Positions 1 through 7,932 of a stretch of DNA of 64,000 nt are shown here, in pieces. Location of the stretch: assembly GCF_014712225.1 (NCBI RefSeq), contig NZ_JACXBW010000011.1, positions 1 to 64,000 of the forward strand, written 5' to 3'. The position numbers were made by a program, and so were the translations under genes. Source of the DNA: Pseudarthrobacter sulfonivorans (GTDB lineage: Bacteria; Actinomycetota; Actinomycetes; Actinomycetales; Micrococcaceae). The notes under the pieces are model-generated. The model was not told where the DNA came from, did no database searches, and was given only the letters and a program-made list of their open reading frames with translations. Numbering within the stretch: the stretch's first letter is position 1; each line of letters opens with the position of its first letter.

Positions 1-10
1 ATTTTTACCC

Positions 11-112
11 GACGCTCTCTCACTCTCCCGAAGAAAGTGAGAGAGCATCGGTGTAATTGGCGCATCGAGTGAGAGAGCGTTGCCAATTTAGTTGCATCAA
101 GTGATAGAGCGT
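11..112. repeat. Intergenic 32-bp-period repeat cluster, copy 1
   Basis: Four copies of a short repeat with core ACGCTCTCTCACT lie here. One is in forward orientation (11-25) and three are in reverse orientation, ending near 49, 81 and 112, so the reverse copies are 31-32 bp apart. The forward copy and the first reverse copy form a hairpin (11-25 with 36-50). The third reverse copy has one change (gatagagcg). The same family recurs at 22523-22602 and 47263-47364. From 113 to 281 I see no further structure and no convincing gene. Confidence 0.85.
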
Positions 113-281
113 CCGGCTAGGTGGCTCGGGCGCCGGCGGGTCGCCGGCTTTGATCTCGTCGGAGTAGGCTGCACGTGGGCCATTGGCGGGCGCGGCTGCG
201 GCGGCAGCGGGAGGCACCGTGGCCGCATGTTCGCCCGGCGCCGATGCCGACGGCGACACCGGTAGCGGCAGAGGGGATGCG

Positions 282-1085
282 GTGAAGCGGTACAAGTATC
301 AGTACGGCGGGGATGCCAGCCAATGGGGCGAGCTCTTCCTGCCGGAACTGCCGGCCGACGGCGAGCACCGCGGCGTTGTAGTGGTGATCCACGGCGGTTA
401 CTGGCGCTCGCAGTACGGCGCAGAACTGGGCGAACCAATCGCCCAGGACCTTGCTGCGCATGGCATGGCCGCCTGGAACCTGGAATACCGGCGGGCCGGC
501 AACGGCGGAGGCTGGCCGAACACCTTCTGCGACGTGCTGGCGGGAATCGACAAACTGCAGGACCTTGCGGCGACCCACGCCCTGAATTTGGGGCCGGTGG
601 TGGCGCTGGGCCATTCAGCCGGCGGGCACCTGGCTGCATGGGCTGCGGGCCGGGCCAAGCTCGCCCAGCTGGGGATGCCGGAGCCGGACGGGCAGGTCTC
701 ACGGCGGCAAGATGCGACGGCGGTGCACCTCACCGGCGTCGTGAGCCAATCCGGGCTCCTCAACCTCGCCGAGGCGGAGCGGCTGAACCTCAGCAACGGT
801 GCGGTGGGCAACCTGCTGGGCGGGCCGTCGTCGAAATATCCCCAGCGCCACAGATATGCGGACCCCATGACCACCCTTCCCCTGGCGGTCCCGGTCATCG
901 CCGTCCACGCAACCGACGACGACACTGTCCCGCGGAGCCAGTCCGAGGCTTATGTCGACGCCGGTACGGCAGCTCGCATGGGGACGCGGCTGATCAGCGT
1001 GCCGGGCGACCACTTCGACCTCATTGACCCGAAAAGCCCGGCGTACCGGACGTGCCGGGAGCTGGTTCAGTCCCTTTTGGGATAG
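282..1085 (+). CDS. Alpha/beta hydrolase, esterase or kynurenine-formamidase-like
   Basis: This is a cytoplasmic alpha/beta-hydrolase of about 267 residues. The oxyanion-hole motif HGGYWR, the nucleophile elbow GHSAGG, an acidic residue in HATDDDTVP and the C-terminal GDHFDLID give a full Ser-Asp-His triad. HGGYWR with GHSAGG is typical of the bacterial kynurenine formamidase/BDS-type esterase group, but the substrate cannot be told from sequence. I chose the GTG at 282 because AGAGGGG stands six bases upstream. The frame stays open to a TTG at 183, but that stretch is Ala/Gly-rich and looks non-coding. No tryptophan-degradation genes lie nearby. Confidence 0.8.
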   Translation: MKRYKYQYGGDASQWGELFLPELPADGEHRGVVVVIHGGYWRSQYGAELGEPIAQDLAAHGMAAWNLEYRRAGNGGGWPNTFCDVLAGIDKLQDLAATHALNLGPVVALGHSAGGHLAAWAAGRAKLAQLGMPEPDGQVSRRQDATAVHLTGVVSQSGLLNLAEAERLNLSNGAVGNLLGGPSSKYPQRHRYADPMTTLPLAVPVIAVHATDDDTVPRSQSEAYVDAGTAARMGTRLISVPGDHFDLIDPKSPAYRTCRELVQSLLG

Positions 1086-1132
1086 ATTCGTCCCCTGCGG
1101 GTAAGAACTGCGTAATTGGACCGCCACTTCTA

Positions 1133-1174
1133 GACATTGGATGTCCCATCTCCTGTACTCTTGGGAAGTAGGAC
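1133..1174. promoter_or_regulatory. Candidate operator region of the NanR-like regulator
   Basis: GACATTGGATGTC (1133-1145) is a 5-bp inverted repeat with a 3-bp centre. GTAGGAC follows at 1168-1174. GTAGGAC/GTAGGAT also occurs twice upstream of the sialic acid transporter (22445-22468), so these may be binding sites of the regulator. This is motif matching by eye only. Confidence 0.35.
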
Positions 1175-1211
1175 AAGTCGTCGCCCCTCGGCGCGGCAAG
1201 GAGGAGATCAC

Positions 1212-1943
1212 GTGGCTATCGCATCCCAAGAAGTATCGCCCGCCCGTTTCAGCGCGCAGCTCCGTTCGCACGCCCTGCAGACGCGGATCATGGATCTCAT
1301 CCTCGAGCGTGGGCTGGACGTCGGCGACGCCATGCCCACCGAAAGCGAGCTCTCCGCAGAACTTGGCGTGGGCCGCAACACCGTCCGTGAATCCTTGAAG
1401 GTACTGCAGGCTCTCGGTGTCATTGAAATCCGGCACGGGTTCGGCATGTTTGTGGCACCGAACAACTTCAGCGCCCTGGTGTCCGGGCTGACCTTCCGTG
1501 GCCGGCTTTCCCTCCGCCACAAGGGCGAGGAAGCCATGGAGCTTATCGACGTGCGGCAGGCCCTCGAATCCGGACTGATCGGGTCCGCCATCGACCTCCT
1601 CACGGACGAGCACCTGGCGGACCTGCGCGCCACCATGGAGGCCATGGAAGCTGCAGCCAAGAACGGGGAGCATCTTTACGTCCACGACGCCGAATTCCAC
1701 CGCCGCCTGTACGCGCCCCTTAACAATGAGCTGCTGATCAACCTGATGGACGTGTTCTGGCAGGTGTACCGCAAAATCCACCAGGCCCTCGGGACAGGCC
1801 CCGTCAACCTCGAGCAGCAGACCCAGGACCACTGGGACATCTACGAGGCCGTGGCCAACAAGGACAAAGCGCTGGCCTCCGAACGCCTGCAGCGCCACTT
1901 TGATGGCATCCGCCTGAAACTCAAGGACGTCGCCGCCAGTTAG
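1212..1943 (+). CDS. nanR: GntR-family (FadR/FCD) regulator, NanR-like
   Basis: This 243-residue transcription factor has an N-terminal winged helix (about residues 15-82, including RNTVRESLKVL and the wing RHGFGMFV) and a C-terminal all-helical FCD ligand domain. The FCD metal-binding pattern is present: DAEFH (Asp-x3-His), a His in QDHWDIYEAV and a His in RHFDGI. Metal-dependent FCD domains are known from sialic acid regulators. The GTG at 1212 is preceded by AAGGAGGAG, which favours it over an upstream in-frame ATG at 1137. It lies directly upstream of nagB, and a full sialic acid pathway is encoded 10 kb away, so control of sialic acid/amino sugar genes is the best inference. The effector is unproven. 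Confidence 0.75.
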   Translation: MAIASQEVSPARFSAQLRSHALQTRIMDLILERGLDVGDAMPTESELSAELGVGRNTVRESLKVLQALGVIEIRHGFGMFVAPNNFSALVSGLTFRGRLSLRHKGEEAMELIDVRQALESGLIGSAIDLLTDEHLADLRATMEAMEAAAKNGEHLYVHDAEFHRRLYAPLNNELLINLMDVFWQVYRKIHQALGTGPVNLEQQTQDHWDIYEAVANKDKALASERLQRHFDGIRLKLKDVAAS

Positions 1944-1986
1944 CTCGGCCGCCCGTCAGCTCGGCCGCCCGTCAGCTCGGCCGCCT
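1942..1986. repeat. 16-bp tandem repeat, about 2.8 copies
   Basis: The unit agctcggccgcccgtc is repeated at 1942, 1958 and 1974 (last copy partial). It starts on the stop codon of the nanR-like gene. The rest of the gap to nagB holds no other clear signal apart from a weak GAGAG ribosome binding site near 2047. Confidence 0.8.
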
Positions 1987-2062
1987 GAACCAGCCCCTCC
2001 CCACCGCCTGCACAACCGGGCGGACTCAGCCCTGCCCAATTTTCGTAGAGAGTGCCTTTGCC

Positions 2063-2830
2063 GTGGAAATCTTCGTAGTGCCTACCGCCTCAGCCACCGG
2101 TTCCGTTGCCGCCGGGATCCTTGCAGCGGTCATCCGCAGCAAGCCCGACGCCGTCCTGGGCCTGGCAACGGGCGGCTCACCGCTGCCGATCTACGCGGCG
2201 CTCGCAGGCCACACGGTGGACATGTCCCGGGTCAGTGGCTTCGCTCTCGATGAGTATGTGGGCCTGCCGGCCGGACACCCCGAAAGCTACGCCGAGGTTG
2301 TCCGGCGTGAAGTGACTGAACGGCTGCAGCTGGACCCCGCCAAGGTCGCCGTGCCGGACGGCAGCGCCGCCGACCCCGAGCGGGCAGCTGCCGACTACGA
2401 CGCCGCCATCCGCGCAGCCGGCGGCATCGACGTGCAGATCCTCGGCATCGGCCACAACGGGCATCTGGCCTTCAATGAGCCCGGCTCCGCCCTGGACTCA
2501 CGGACCCGCGTGGAGGTCCTCACCGAGCGCACCCGTGCGGCCAACGCCCGCTACTTCAGCACGGCGGAGGAAGTTCCGCTCCGCTGCATCACCCAGGGCC
2601 TGGGGACCATCATGGAAGCCCGTCACCTGCTGCTGGTGGTCAACGGCGTGGACAAGGCGGGCATCCTGGCCGCCGCCCTGAACGGTCCGGTCACCGCCGA
2701 CTGCCCGGCGTCCGTCCTGCAGCGGCACCCGCACGTGACCGTGGTGGCCGACGAGGCAGCCGCTTCGCAGCTGGCACCGGGCAGCGGCCGGGTGGCCGTG
2801 CGGGTGGCGGGCGCGCGCGCCGGCGTCTAA
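2063..2830 (+). CDS. nagB: Glucosamine-6-phosphate deaminase
   Basis: The enzyme converts glucosamine-6-phosphate to fructose-6-phosphate and ammonia, the last step of GlcNAc and sialic acid catabolism. The 255 residues match the family length. The phosphate-binding LATGGSP (34-40), the catalytic-region DEYVGL (63-68) and the signature GHNGHLAFNEP (130-140, with His134 and Glu139) are all present. It starts with GTG. It follows the NanR-like regulator on the same strand, while its partner nagA is 10 kb away on the other strand. Identification is firm. Confidence 0.93.
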   Translation: MEIFVVPTASATGSVAAGILAAVIRSKPDAVLGLATGGSPLPIYAALAGHTVDMSRVSGFALDEYVGLPAGHPESYAEVVRREVTERLQLDPAKVAVPDGSAADPERAAADYDAAIRAAGGIDVQILGIGHNGHLAFNEPGSALDSRTRVEVLTERTRAANARYFSTAEEVPLRCITQGLGTIMEARHLLLVVNGVDKAGILAAALNGPVTADCPASVLQRHPHVTVVADEAAASQLAPGSGRVAVRVAGARAGV

Positions 2831-2871
2831 GGGACCCGGCGCGGAGACGATGCCGGCGCGCTGGACCTGCG

Positions 2872-3720
2872 TCAGTAGCTGGCGGGGGTTCCGGCGGCCT
2901 CAACTACCGGATCCTGCGGGATGTACCGGGCGGCAAGAGCCTCGGAGCCGCGGGCCAGGAGGGCCACGTCCGCGCCCACCAGGATGAAGTTGGCACCGCT
3001 GGTGAGGTAGTGCCGGGCGGTGGCTTCGTTGAAGGCGTTGACACCGGCGGGCTTTCCGGCCGCGTTCGCAGCCGCGAGGCAGTGTTCGACGGCGGCGCGC
3101 ACCTCGGGGTGTTCCTGCTGTCCCAGCAGACCCATGGAAGCGGCGAGGTCGGACGGCCCCAGGAAGATGGCGTCCACCCCGTCCACCGCGAGGATGTCTT
3201 CGACATGCTCAACGGCCGCCGTCGATTCGATCTGGACCGTGACGCTGATGGTTTCCCCGGCCCGGGCGAGGTAGTCCGGGACCCTGTTCCAGCGGGCAGC
3301 GCGGGCCAGTGCCGACCCGACGCCGCGGACACCGTTCGGCGGGTAGCGGGTGGCCGCCACGGCGGCTTCGGCTTCGGCTGCGGAGTTGACCATGGGGATC
3401 AGCAGGTTCTGCACGCCGAGGTCCAGGTATTGCTTGATGATCACGGTGTCGTTGACCGGCGGGCGGACCAGGGCGTGGACGGGGTAGCCGTGGACGGCCT
3501 GGAGCTGGGCGAGGATGGATTCGAGTCCGTTGGGGCTGTGCTCGGCATCGATCAGCAGCCAGTCCAGGCCGGACCCGGCGCAGAGTTCGGCGATCAGCGG
3601 GCTGCCGGAGCACACCCACATCCCGGCCAGCGGCCGGCCTGCTTTGCCCTTTTGATCGGGCAGGGCGTCCCGGAACGTGTTCCCGTGGACAGCAGTCGCG
3701 GGTTCTAGTCGAAGCGGCAT
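2872..3720 (-). CDS. hpaI: HpcH/HpaI-family aldolase (4-hydroxy-2-oxoheptanedioate aldolase)
   Basis: This 282-residue class II aldolase would split 4-hydroxy-2-oxoheptanedioate into pyruvate and succinic semialdehyde, the end of the homoprotocatechuate pathway. Family motifs are clear: the catalytic-base region IDAEHSPNG, LVRPPVND, the metal ligands in VQIES and in IFLGPSDLAASMG, and PNGVRG. It is the last gene of the operon. Its ATG lies inside the 3' end of the hydratase gene (16-nt overlap), which suggests translational coupling. Related enzymes act on other 2-oxo diacids, so the substrate is assigned from the neighbours. Confidence 0.87.
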   Translation of the reverse strand: MPLRLEPATAVHGNTFRDALPDQKGKAGRPLAGMWVCSGSPLIAELCAGSGLDWLLIDAEHSPNGLESILAQLQAVHGYPVHALVRPPVNDTVIIKQYLDLGVQNLLIPMVNSAAEAEAAVAATRYPPNGVRGVGSALARAARWNRVPDYLARAGETISVTVQIESTAAVEHVEDILAVDGVDAIFLGPSDLAASMGLLGQQEHPEVRAAVEHCLAAANAAGKPAGVNAFNEATARHYLTSGANFILVGADVALLARGSEALAARYIPQDPVVEAAGTPASY

Positions 3721-4490
3721 GTGACACTCCCCAGGGGTCCGTAGTCGGCGTGGACGGTGTCGCCTTTGTAGACCCAGAGCGGGCGGGTGAAGGAGCCGGC
3801 GAGGATGATGTCCCCGGCTTTCATGCCGTCGCCGTGGGCGGCGATCTTGTTGGCCAGCCAGTGCACCCCGTTGGCGGGGTGGTCCAGGACTCCCGCGGCC
3901 ACGCCGGTCTCCTCGACGGTCTGGTTCTTGTAGAGGATCGCGGAGACCCAGCGGAGGTCCACGGCATCGGGCCTGACCGGGTTGCCGCCGATCACCATGG
4001 CACCCATCGCGGCATTGTCCGCGATGGTGTCCACAATGGTCCGGCCCTCCATCTCGATCCGGGAGTCCAGGATCTCGAGGGCCGGAACCACATAGTCGGT
4101 GGCGTTCAGGACGTCGAAGATGGTGCAGCCGGGGCCCTTGAGCGCACTCTTCAGGACAAACGCCAGCTCCACTTCAACGCGGGGATGCGTGTATTTGTCC
4201 CATTCCACCGAGCAGCCCGTTTCCATGACCATGTCATCAAAAATGGCGCCGTAATCCGGTTCGGTGATGCCGGTGGCGGCCTGCATGGCCTTGGACGTAA
4301 GGCCGATCTTGCGGCCCACCAGCTTCCGGCCGGCGTCCTCGTTGCGGTTCCGCCACAGCTGCTGGACGGCGTAGGAATCCTCCACCGTCATCTCCGGATA
4401 GCGTGACGTCAGGCGTTTGACGGGGGTGCGGGTCCGGCCGGCCTCCACCAGTTCGTCCGCGATGGCTTCAATGGTCCTGTCATCCAGCAT
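3705..4490 (-). CDS. hpaH: 2-oxo-hept-4-ene-1,7-dioate hydratase
   Basis: This is a 261-residue member of the HpaH/MhpD hydratase branch of the FAH superfamily, close to the usual ~267. It adds water to the 2-oxo-heptenedioate formed after ring cleavage and decarboxylation. Landmarks include [12 protein letters not shown], the metal-site region [12 protein letters not shown], and [11 protein letters not shown] near the C-terminus. The ATG at 4490 lies two bases after the stop of the dioxygenase gene, so the pair is probably coupled. A longer reading frame continues upstream but would overlap the dioxygenase heavily. Confidence 0.88.
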   Translation of the reverse strand: MLDDRTIEAIADELVEAGRTRTPVKRLTSRYPEMTVEDSYAVQQLWRNRNEDAGRKLVGRKIGLTSKAMQAATGITEPDYGAIFDDMVMETGCSVEWDKYTHPRVEVELAFVLKSALKGPGCTIFDVLNATDYVVPALEILDSRIEMEGRTIVDTIADNAAMGAMVIGGNPVRPDAVDLRWVSAILYKNQTVEETGVAAGVLDHPANGVHWLANKIAAHGDGMKAGDIILAGSFTRPLWVYKGDTVHADYGPLGSVTCRFD

Positions 4491-4492
4491 GG

Positions 4493-5578
4493 CTACAGCT
4501 GCGCTCCCAGCTTGAAGCCCTCCAGCGCTGCGCCGGAGGCGTCCGACGGGCGGGTGTAGGAGAAGCCGTCCGCGCCCACGGTGACGGCCATTTCGCTCTT
4601 CTCCTCCCGGATGATGACGGGCTGGGGGTTCCCGTCGAGGTCCAGGACCAGGGAGGCTTCGGTGTACCAGGAGGGGACCACGGGGTTGCCCCACCAGTCG
4701 CGGCGCTGGTTGTCGTGGACGTCCCAGGTGATGGTGGGGTTGTCCGGGTCGCCGGTGTAGTAGTCCTGCGTGTAGATCTCGATGCGGTGGCCGTCCGGGT
4801 CCAGGATGTAGAGGTAGAAGGCGTTGGAGACGCCGTGGCGCCCGGGGCCGCGTTCGATCCGGTCGCTGATGCGCAGGGCGCCCATCTTGTCGCAGATTTG
4901 GATGATGTTGTGCTTCTCGTGCGTGGCGAACGCGATGTGGTGCATGCGCGGGCCGTCCCCGCCGGTGAGCGCGGTGTCATGGACGGTCTGCTTGCGGTGC
5001 ATCCAGGCCGCGTAGGTTACGCCGTCGGAATCCTTGATGTCCTCGGAGACGCGGAAGCCGAGGTCCTCAAGGTAGGCACGGCCGCGGGGCACGTCCGGAG
5101 TGACCTGGTTGAAGTGGTCCAGGCGGACCAGTTCCCCGGCGGTGTAGAGGTCATAGCGCTGGGTGAGGCGCTCGACGTGCTCGGTCTCGTAGAAGAACTC
5201 GTAGGGAAAGCCCAGCGGGTCCTCGACGCGCACGGAGTCGCCGATGCCCTTGGTGAAGCCGTCCTTCCGGCGCTCAACCCGGCAACCCAACTCGCGGTAG
5301 TAGGCCTCTGCGGCGTCCACCTCGGCGGGGGACTTCACCCGGTACGCGAACGCTGCGGCGGCGGCCACGGGGCCCTTGCGCAGGACCAGGTTGTGGTGGA
5401 TGAACTCCTCGAGGGAGCGCAGATAGATGGTGTTCTCGTCTTCCTCCGTGACATGCAGGCCAAGGACGTCGACGTAGAACTCGCGGGATTTGGCGAGGTC
5501 GGTGACAACAAGTTCCATGTAGGCGCAGCGGACGATGTCCGGTGCCGGAACGGAGGGGGTGGGGATGGTGTTTGTCAT
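4493..5578 (-). CDS. hpaD: 3,4-dihydroxyphenylacetate 2,3-dioxygenase (homoprotocatechuate dioxygenase)
   Basis: This extradiol ring-cleavage enzyme opens 3,4-dihydroxyphenylacetate to 5-carboxymethyl-2-hydroxymuconate semialdehyde. At 361 residues with two VOC (glyoxalase-fold) domains it matches the type I enzymes MndD of Arthrobacter globiformis and HPCD of Brevibacterium fuscum. Counting residues puts the metal ligands exactly where those enzymes have them: His155 (LDHFN), His214 (RMHHIAF) and Glu267 (HRIEIYT). The second-sphere His200 is also present (QTVHDTA). Sequence alone cannot say whether iron or manganese is used. It sits between the CHMS dehydrogenase and the hydratase. Confidence 0.95.
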   Translation of the reverse strand: MTNTIPTPSVPAPDIVRCAYMELVVTDLAKSREFYVDVLGLHVTEEDENTIYLRSLEEFIHHNLVLRKGPVAAAAAFAYRVKSPAEVDAAEAYYRELGCRVERRKDGFTKGIGDSVRVEDPLGFPYEFFYETEHVERLTQRYDLYTAGELVRLDHFNQVTPDVPRGRAYLEDLGFRVSEDIKDSDGVTYAAWMHRKQTVHDTALTGGDGPRMHHIAFATHEKHNIIQICDKMGALRISDRIERGPGRHGVSNAFYLYILDPDGHRIEIYTQDYYTGDPDNPTITWDVHDNQRRDWWGNPVVPSWYTEASLVLDLDGNPQPVIIREEKSEMAVTVGADGFSYTRPSDASGAALEGFKLGAQL

Positions 5579-5615
5579 TGGATTCTCTCTTCGCTGAGGA
5601 GGGGCAGGGGAGGGG

Positions 5616-7160
5616 CTAGCTGTCGCCGGCGGCGGCCGCGTCTTCGATGCTGCCGAATTTCGGGGTGTGGACGCTGCCGAGGGTGATGTGCACGGCCTGC
5701 TGGTCGGTGTAGAAATCGATGGAGCGGTAGCCGCCCTCGTGGCCCAGGCCCGAAGCTTTCACGCCGCCGAACGGGGTGCGGAGGTCGCGGACGTTGTGGC
5801 TGTTGAGCCACACCATGCCGGCCTCGACGTTCTGGGAGAAGTTGTGTGCGCGGGTCAGGTTCTGGGTCCAGATGTAGGCCGCCAGGCCGTACCTGGTGTT
5901 GTTCGCCAAAGCCAGCGCCTCGTCGTCGTTCTCGAACGGGGTGATGGCGACAACTGGGCCGAAAATCTCTTCCTGGAAGATCCGCGCGTCAGGCGCGACG
6001 TCGGCAAACACCGTGGGTGCGATGTAGTTGCCTTCGGGGAGGCCTTCCGGGCGTCCGCCGCCAGCCAGCAGTCGGCCCTCGGATTTGCCGATCTCCACGT
6101 AGGAAGCCACCTTGGCGTAGTGCTCCGGGTGGACCAGAGCGCCGACCTCGGTCTTGGGATCGTGCGGGTCCCCGACGACGATGTTCTTCGCGCGGGCGGC
6201 GTACTTTTCGCAGAACTCGTCGTAGATGCCGCGCTCCACCAGGATCCGGGAACCGGCGGTGCAGCGTTCACCGTTCAGGGAGAAGACCCCGAACAGGGCG
6301 GAATCGATGGCGGCGTCCAGCTCGGCGTCGGCGAAGACCACGCAGGGGGACTTGCCGCCCAGCTCCATGGACAGGCCCTTGAGGTTGGCCGCCGCGTTCC
6401 GGAAGATGGTCTGGCCCGTGGTGGTCTCGCCGGTGAAGGAGATGAGCGGCACGTCCGGGTGCTTGACCAGGGCGTCGCCGGCTTCCTCACCCAGGCCGTT
6501 GACCAGGTTGAACACGCCGTCCGGCAGGCCGGCGTCCTTGAAGATCTGCGCCCAGAGCGAGGCGGAGAGCGGGGTGAACTCGGCGGGCTTGAGGACCACT
6601 GTGTTGCCGGTGGCCAGGGCCGGGGCGAGTTTCCAGGACTCGAGCATAAACGGCGTGTTCCACGGGGTGATGAGGCCGGCGACGCCGATCGGCTTGCGGT
6701 TCACGTAGTTGATCTGGGATCCGGGGACCTTCATGGCGTCGTCGAACTGCGCCACGATCAGGTCCGCGAAGAAGCGGAAATTCTCCGCCGCGCGCAGCGC
6801 CTGGCCCTTGGCCTGGGTGATCGGCAGGCCGGTGTCGAAGGTTTCCAGTTCGGCGAGCCGGGCTTCCTGGGCCTCGACGGCGTCGGCGATCCTGTTCAGG
6901 ACGCGGGCACGTTCGCGGGGTTTCATCTTCGGCCACGGGCCTTTGGTGAAAGCTTCACGGGCGGCGGCGACGGCGAGGTCGATGTCCTCTTTTTGGCCGG
7001 CTGCCGCGGTGGCGTAGTTCGTGTTGGAGACCGGGTCCAGGACGTCGAAGGTCGCACCGTTCACGGAGTCAACGAACTGGCCGTTGATGTAGTGCTGGAT
7101 GTGGGTAGGCAGGTCCTGCGGCACGTAATGCGTGCTGGCTTCTGCAGCAGTGAACGTCAT
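5616..7160 (-). CDS. hpaE: 5-carboxymethyl-2-hydroxymuconate semialdehyde dehydrogenase
   Basis: This 514-residue NAD-dependent aldehyde dehydrogenase oxidises the ring-cleavage semialdehyde to the dicarboxylate. The catalytic Cys300 (GERCTAGSR), general base Glu266 (MELGGKSP) and oxyanion Asn168 (TPWNTP) are in place. The C-terminal FGGVKASGLGHEGG is typical of HpaE-type enzymes. It is the first structural gene after the GntR regulator and an intercistronic hairpin. The specific substrate follows from the adjacent dioxygenase. General ALDH identity is certain. Confidence 0.92.
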   Translation of the reverse strand: MTFTAAEASTHYVPQDLPTHIQHYINGQFVDSVNGATFDVLDPVSNTNYATAAAGQKEDIDLAVAAAREAFTKGPWPKMKPRERARVLNRIADAVEAQEARLAELETFDTGLPITQAKGQALRAAENFRFFADLIVAQFDDAMKVPGSQINYVNRKPIGVAGLITPWNTPFMLESWKLAPALATGNTVVLKPAEFTPLSASLWAQIFKDAGLPDGVFNLVNGLGEEAGDALVKHPDVPLISFTGETTTGQTIFRNAAANLKGLSMELGGKSPCVVFADAELDAAIDSALFGVFSLNGERCTAGSRILVERGIYDEFCEKYAARAKNIVVGDPHDPKTEVGALVHPEHYAKVASYVEIGKSEGRLLAGGGRPEGLPEGNYIAPTVFADVAPDARIFQEEIFGPVVAITPFENDDEALALANNTRYGLAAYIWTQNLTRAHNFSQNVEAGMVWLNSHNVRDLRTPFGGVKASGLGHEGGYRSIDFYTDQQAVHITLGSVHTPKFGSIEDAAAAGDS

Positions 7161-7182
7161 TGTTGTTTCCTTAGCTACTAGT

Positions 7183-7247
7183 GCAACTCGGGGTCACTTC
7201 TCGCCCGATCGGGGCCGTTTATCGGGCGTTTAGTGACCCCGCGTTGC
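7183..7247 (-). terminator. Large intercistronic hairpin between the GntR gene and hpaE
   Basis: An inverted repeat with 27-nt arms (7183-7209 and 7221-7247, about four mismatches, 11-nt loop) fills almost the whole gap. No clear T-run follows in the direction of transcription. It may be an attenuator or an mRNA processing/stability site that separates the regulator part of the operon from the structural genes. Confidence 0.6.
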
Positions 7248-7248
7248 T

Positions 7249-7932
7249 TTATGGGAGGGGTTGAGCCTGCGCGAGGTAGGCGTCAAGGGTGGCGCTGCGG
7301 TGGCGTCGTGCTGCTTTTTCGATATTGTCGGCGCTGGCCCCGGTTTCGATGAGCCGGAGCAGTGCCTCGTGCTCGTCCACGGAATCGTGGGCGCGGCCGG
7401 GGACGAAGCGGAACGTCGAGGACCGCAGCGACGCGAGCCGGTTCCAGCCCCGGTGGACCAGGTCCAGGATGTGCGGGTTAGGGCAGTGTTCGAAGAGGAC
7501 GCTGTGAAAGTCCTGGTTGAGCTGCGTGAAGCGGACGGGGTCGAAGTGTTGCAGGCACTCGCGCATTTCCTCGTTGACGGCCCGTGCCCGGGCAATGTCC
7601 GCCCCGCCGATCAGCGGAGCGGACAGCGCGGTGGCGGCACCTTCGACGATGCTCAGGGTCTGCATGGTGTACAGGTATTCGGTGGGGTCAATCCCGGCCA
7701 CGGTGGCGCCGACGTTCCGCTCAAACTTCACCAGCCCTTCGGCCTCGAGCCGTCGAATGGCCTCCCGGACCGGGACGACGCTGAAGCCCAGGTCCTTGGC
7801 GATGACGGCCAGGACCAGGCGGTAGCCGGGCGTGAAGGTGCCGTCGACGATCCAGGCCTTCACGGCGGCGTAGGCCTGCTCTGACTTGCTGCCGGCGGCC
7901 GCTGTCGATTCAGTCACTGCAGTCTCAGTCAT
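7249..7932 (-). CDS. GntR-family (FCD) regulator of the homoprotocatechuate operon
   Basis: This is a 227-residue regulator with an N-terminal winged helix (KDLGFSVVPVREAIRRLEAEGLVKFER when read in segments) and an all-helical FCD domain behind it. It starts inside the last codons of the upstream fusion gene (8-nt overlap), so it is co-transcribed with the pathway. A perfect 12-bp palindrome, ATCGTATACGAT, of the kind GntR/FCD proteins bind, overlaps the expected transcription start of the operon (9431-9442). I infer autoregulation and repression of the operon, relieved by an aromatic acid or pathway intermediate. The ligand is unknown. Confidence 0.85.
   Translation of the reverse strand: MTETAVTESTAAAGSKSEQAYAAVKAWIVDGTFTPGYRLVLAVIAKDLGFSVVPVREAIRRLEAEGLVKFERNVGATVAGIDPTEYLYTMQTLSIVEGAATALSAPLIGGADIARARAVNEEMRECLQHFDPVRFTQLNQDFHSVLFEHCPNPHILDLVHRGWNRLASLRSSTFRFVPGRAHDSVDEHEALLRLIETGASADNIEKAARRHRSATLDAYLAQAQPLP

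Noticed and set aside
183..281. N-terminal extension of the alpha/beta hydrolase with an apparent lipobox (TVAACS)
   Set aside because: It would start at a TTG with no ribosome binding site, has no positive charges before the hydrophobic part, and is Ala/Gly-rich. The GTG at 282 with AGAGGGG is better.
20..295. A 91-codon minus-strand frame through the first repeat cluster
   Set aside because: It starts inside the hydrolase gene on the other strand and ends on a TGA within the repeat. Low complexity and no ribosome binding site make it a chance frame.
1133..1174. DasR-type (dre) operator before nanR/nagB
   Set aside because: The sequence lacks the dre consensus (TGGTCTAGACCA-like). No such site was found before nagA or nagB.
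5667..7181. A 504-codon plus-strand frame opposite hpaE
   Set aside because: The aldehyde dehydrogenase on the minus strand has all catalytic motifs. The opposite frame has none.
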